From Streptomyces sp. NBC_00250 (GTDB lineage: Bacteria > Actinomycetota > Actinomycetes > Streptomycetales > Streptomycetaceae), in contig NZ_CP108088.1 in NCBI RefSeq assembly GCF_036192275.1, positions 2,294,001 through 2,358,000 of the forward strand: 64,000 bases of DNA. The letters are read 5' to 3'. The position numbers and the translations under genes are program-made. Below the pieces are notes generated by a model that searched no databases, had not been told where the DNA came from, and saw only the letters and a list, made by a program, of their open reading frames with translations. Positions 62,420 to 64,000 of this stretch are shown piece after piece. Position 1 is the first letter of the stretch, and each line of letters opens with the position of its first letter.

Positions 62420-63427
62420 TCACTCGCCCCTGGGGCGGGTCGAGGCGCGCGGGTGGAGTCGGGCCGGAATCATCAGGCCGCCCGGCGCGGGACTGGGCAG
62501 CGCGGGGTCGAGCCGGGCGACCAGGGTCGTGACGGCCGTCTCCGCGATCGTCTCCGGCCGCAATGTCACCGTGGTCACGGACGGGTCGGTATCGGCGTAG
62601 GCCGGATCCTCGCTGGTGCAGACGAGCAGCAGGTCGTCGGGTATCCGCAGGCCGTGGCGGGCCGCCGCCGCCCGGACCTGCCGGCCGCCGGGGTCGTAGA
62701 CCGAGTGGACGGCGTCGCAGGCACGGTCGGAGAAGGCCCGGTCGAAGGCGTGGCCGGGCGCGTCGTCCGGGTCGAAGGCGATCACCGACGGCACCTGGCC
62801 GTGCTCCCGGCACCACTGTTCATAGGCCCGGGTCACGGCGCCGGTGTAGTACTCCCGGCCGAACCCGGCGTGCAACGCGATCCGGTGCGCACCGGCGGCC
62901 GCCAGGTGGTCGAGGACCTCGCGGGTGGTCGTGGCGTGGTCGTTGTCGACCCAGATGTCGTCGGGACGCGGGTCCACGGGGCGGCCGTCGAAGACCACGG
63001 GGATCCCCCGGGCCCGCAGGGCGCGCAGGACCCGGTCGTCCTCGGGGCTGTCGAGCAGGAGCATTCCGTCGACGGTCAGGGTGTGCCACAGGGTCTCGCC
63101 GCCTCGGGCCGCGGGGAGGACCGTGAGCGCGTAGCCGTGGGCGTGCGCCGTGACCGCGGCGGCGGTGAGCAGACGCGAGAAGTAGGGGACCGCGAGGAAG
63201 TTCCAGGGGGTGCCCGCGTAGGTGGTGACGGCGAGGCCGAGCGTCCTGGTCCGGGTCAGGGGCGTCCGGCGCGAGCCGTAGCCGAGGGCCGCCGCCACCT
63301 CGCGGACCCTGCGCCGGGTGGACTCACCGAGCCGGCCCGTGCCGTTGAGGGCGTGGGACACCGTGGCGGTGGACACCTCCGCGGCGCGGGCGATGTCGGT
63401 GAGGGTGGGCCCTGGCATGCGCGCCAT
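62420..63427 (-). CDS. LacI-family transcriptional regulator
   Basis: This 335-residue LacI regulator has a helix-turn-helix (TLTDIARAAEVSTATVSHAL) and hinge, and a periplasmic-binding-like effector domain. It probably represses the divergent amidohydrolase in response to a small molecule, perhaps a sugar. The start is ATG 63427 or 63418; neither has a clear ribosome site. An imperfect palindrome, ttacgacgttaa (63461-63472), is a candidate operator in the divergent gap. Confidence 0.92.
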   Translation of the reverse strand: MARMPGPTLTDIARAAEVSTATVSHALNGTGRLGESTRRRVREVAAALGYGSRRTPLTRTRTLGLAVTTYAGTPWNFLAVPYFSRLLTAAAVTAHAHGYALTVLPAARGGETLWHTLTVDGMLLLDSPEDDRVLRALRARGIPVVFDGRPVDPRPDDIWVDNDHATTTREVLDHLAAAGAHRIALHAGFGREYYTGAVTRAYEQWCREHGQVPSVIAFDPDDAPGHAFDRAFSDRACDAVHSVYDPGGRQVRAAAARHGLRIPDDLLLVCTSEDPAYADTDPSVTTVTLRPETIAETAVTTLVARLDPALPSPAPGGLMIPARLHPRASTRPRGE

Positions 63428-63511
63428 CGTACGGATTTCGCGGTCCGGGGAGGGTACTGGTTACGACGTTAATCAGCGAGCGTCCGGCCACAGCCAATGT
63501 TTGGAGTGGTC

Positions 63512-64000
63512 ATGACTTCTTCCCTGAGCCGGCGCACCGTTCTCGCCGCCGCCGGTGCGGCGGGTCTCGTCGGGGCCGCCGGGAGCCCCGCGGCGGCGGG
63601 CTCGCGCCCCCGGTCGGCCGCCCTGGTCGTGCACAACGCGCGGGTGTTCACCGGCCTGTCCGGCGCCCGCCCCGTCGAGGCCGTGGCCGTCGGGCGCGAC
63701 GGCCGGATCCTGGCGACCGGGCGGGGCAACGAGCTGCGGCGCCTCGTCGGCCGGGACACCGAGGTCGTCGACGCCCGCGGGGCGACCGTGATGAGCGGCA
63801 TCCACGACGGGCACGTCCACCCGCTGGGCGCGGGCAGTCGCTCGCTGCGGCCCTCCCTCGAAGGCGCGGAGACGACGCGGGACGAACTCCTCGCGATCCT
63901 GACCGGCTTCCTCAAGGACAGCCCGGGACAGGAGCCGGACGGCTGGCTGGTGGTCGAGGACTGGAACCCGGTCGGGCTGCTGCCGCAGGGCTCCCTCCCC
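63512..64000 (+). CDS. Tat-exported amidohydrolase (3' end beyond window)
   Basis: The first 163 residues are seen; the gene is open at the right edge. A Tat signal (SRRTVLAAAGAAGLVG) leads into an amidohydrolase barrel with the metal motif GIHDGHVHP. An YtcJ-like amidohydrolase_3 enzyme is likely. GGAG 6 bp upstream fixes the ATG. It is divergent from the LacI gene, which probably controls it. Substrate unknown. Confidence 0.9.
   Translation, partial: MTSSLSRRTVLAAAGAAGLVGAAGSPAAAGSRPRSAALVVHNARVFTGLSGARPVEAVAVGRDGRILATGRGNELRRLVGRDTEVVDARGATVMSGIHDGHVHPLGAGSRSLRPSLEGAETTRDELLAILTGFLKDSPGQEPDGWLVVEDWNPVGLLPQGSLP

Overview
The window is 64 kb of very GC-rich, densely packed chromosomal DNA from an actinomycete, almost certainly a Streptomyces. 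GTG starts and 1-8 bp gene overlaps are frequent, and the gene content is typical: WhiJ/AbaA-like XRE + DUF397 + anti-sigma cassettes, paired two-component genes, a Rok7B7-like regulator beside xylFGH and ngcEFG, a copro-heme gene cluster, and SUKH-immunity toxin loci. From memory, the gene order from murC to acnA (heme genes, fadAB, dxs, xylFGH, rok7B7, ngcEFG, acnA) follows the S. coelicolor SCO60xx-SCO5999 region. That comparison could not be run here.

Layout. 1-13 kb is accessory: the end of a sensor kinase and its response regulator; a P-loop kinase; a VOC protein; a DUF6232-like membrane protein and a small partner that share an asparagine/glycine motif; a short leader ORF in front of an EF-G paralogue; an XRE/DUF397/HATPase cassette; an SDR enzyme; and a four-gene polymorphic toxin operon (CpnT-like N-terminus with YwqJ-like deaminase tip, SUKH-3, orphan deaminase, SUKH-3). 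13-28 kb is mostly conserved: msrB, murC, a reductase, zapE, OsmC, PhoX-like phosphatase, PPK2, an XRE/coiled-coil protein, a lipoprotein deacetylase, an ABC exporter with AIM24, a peptidyl-tRNA hydrolase and a secreted lipase-like hydrolase.

28-31.4 kb holds the most unusual locus: a DUF692/MNIO iron enzyme with a fused C-terminal domain, then a membrane protein ending in a roughly 80-residue Gly/Ser/Cys tail with nine cysteines, then a tail-less paralogue. It looks like a cysteine-modifying system that acts on the tail of a membrane-anchored protein. 31.6-45.6 kb contains hemQ, hemG and hemE, a DUF4349 lipoprotein, a CoA-disulfide-reductase-like enzyme, DUF3000, an atypical response regulator, RNase D, fadA-fadB and a predicted propeller-like protein.

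45.7-64 kb is carbon metabolism: an amino-acid permease, dxs, the xylose importer xylFGH behind a ROK repressor, the chitobiose/GlcNAc importer ngcEFG (no ATPase gene in the operon, as expected if the shared ATPase MsiK is used), a secreted FG-GAP repeat protein divergent from ngcE, acnA with a striking palindromic upstream region, and a LacI regulator divergent from a Tat-exported amidohydrolase cut by the window end.

Regulatory DNA is unusually readable. Many gene ends carry perfect 9-17 bp hairpins. A DasR-box-like palindrome overlaps the predicted -10 of ngcE. Several genes have a TANNNT-type -10 box 6-7 bp in front of the start codon and no Shine-Dalgarno, as expected for leaderless mRNAs. 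I see no tRNA, rRNA, insertion sequence, CRISPR array or prophage.
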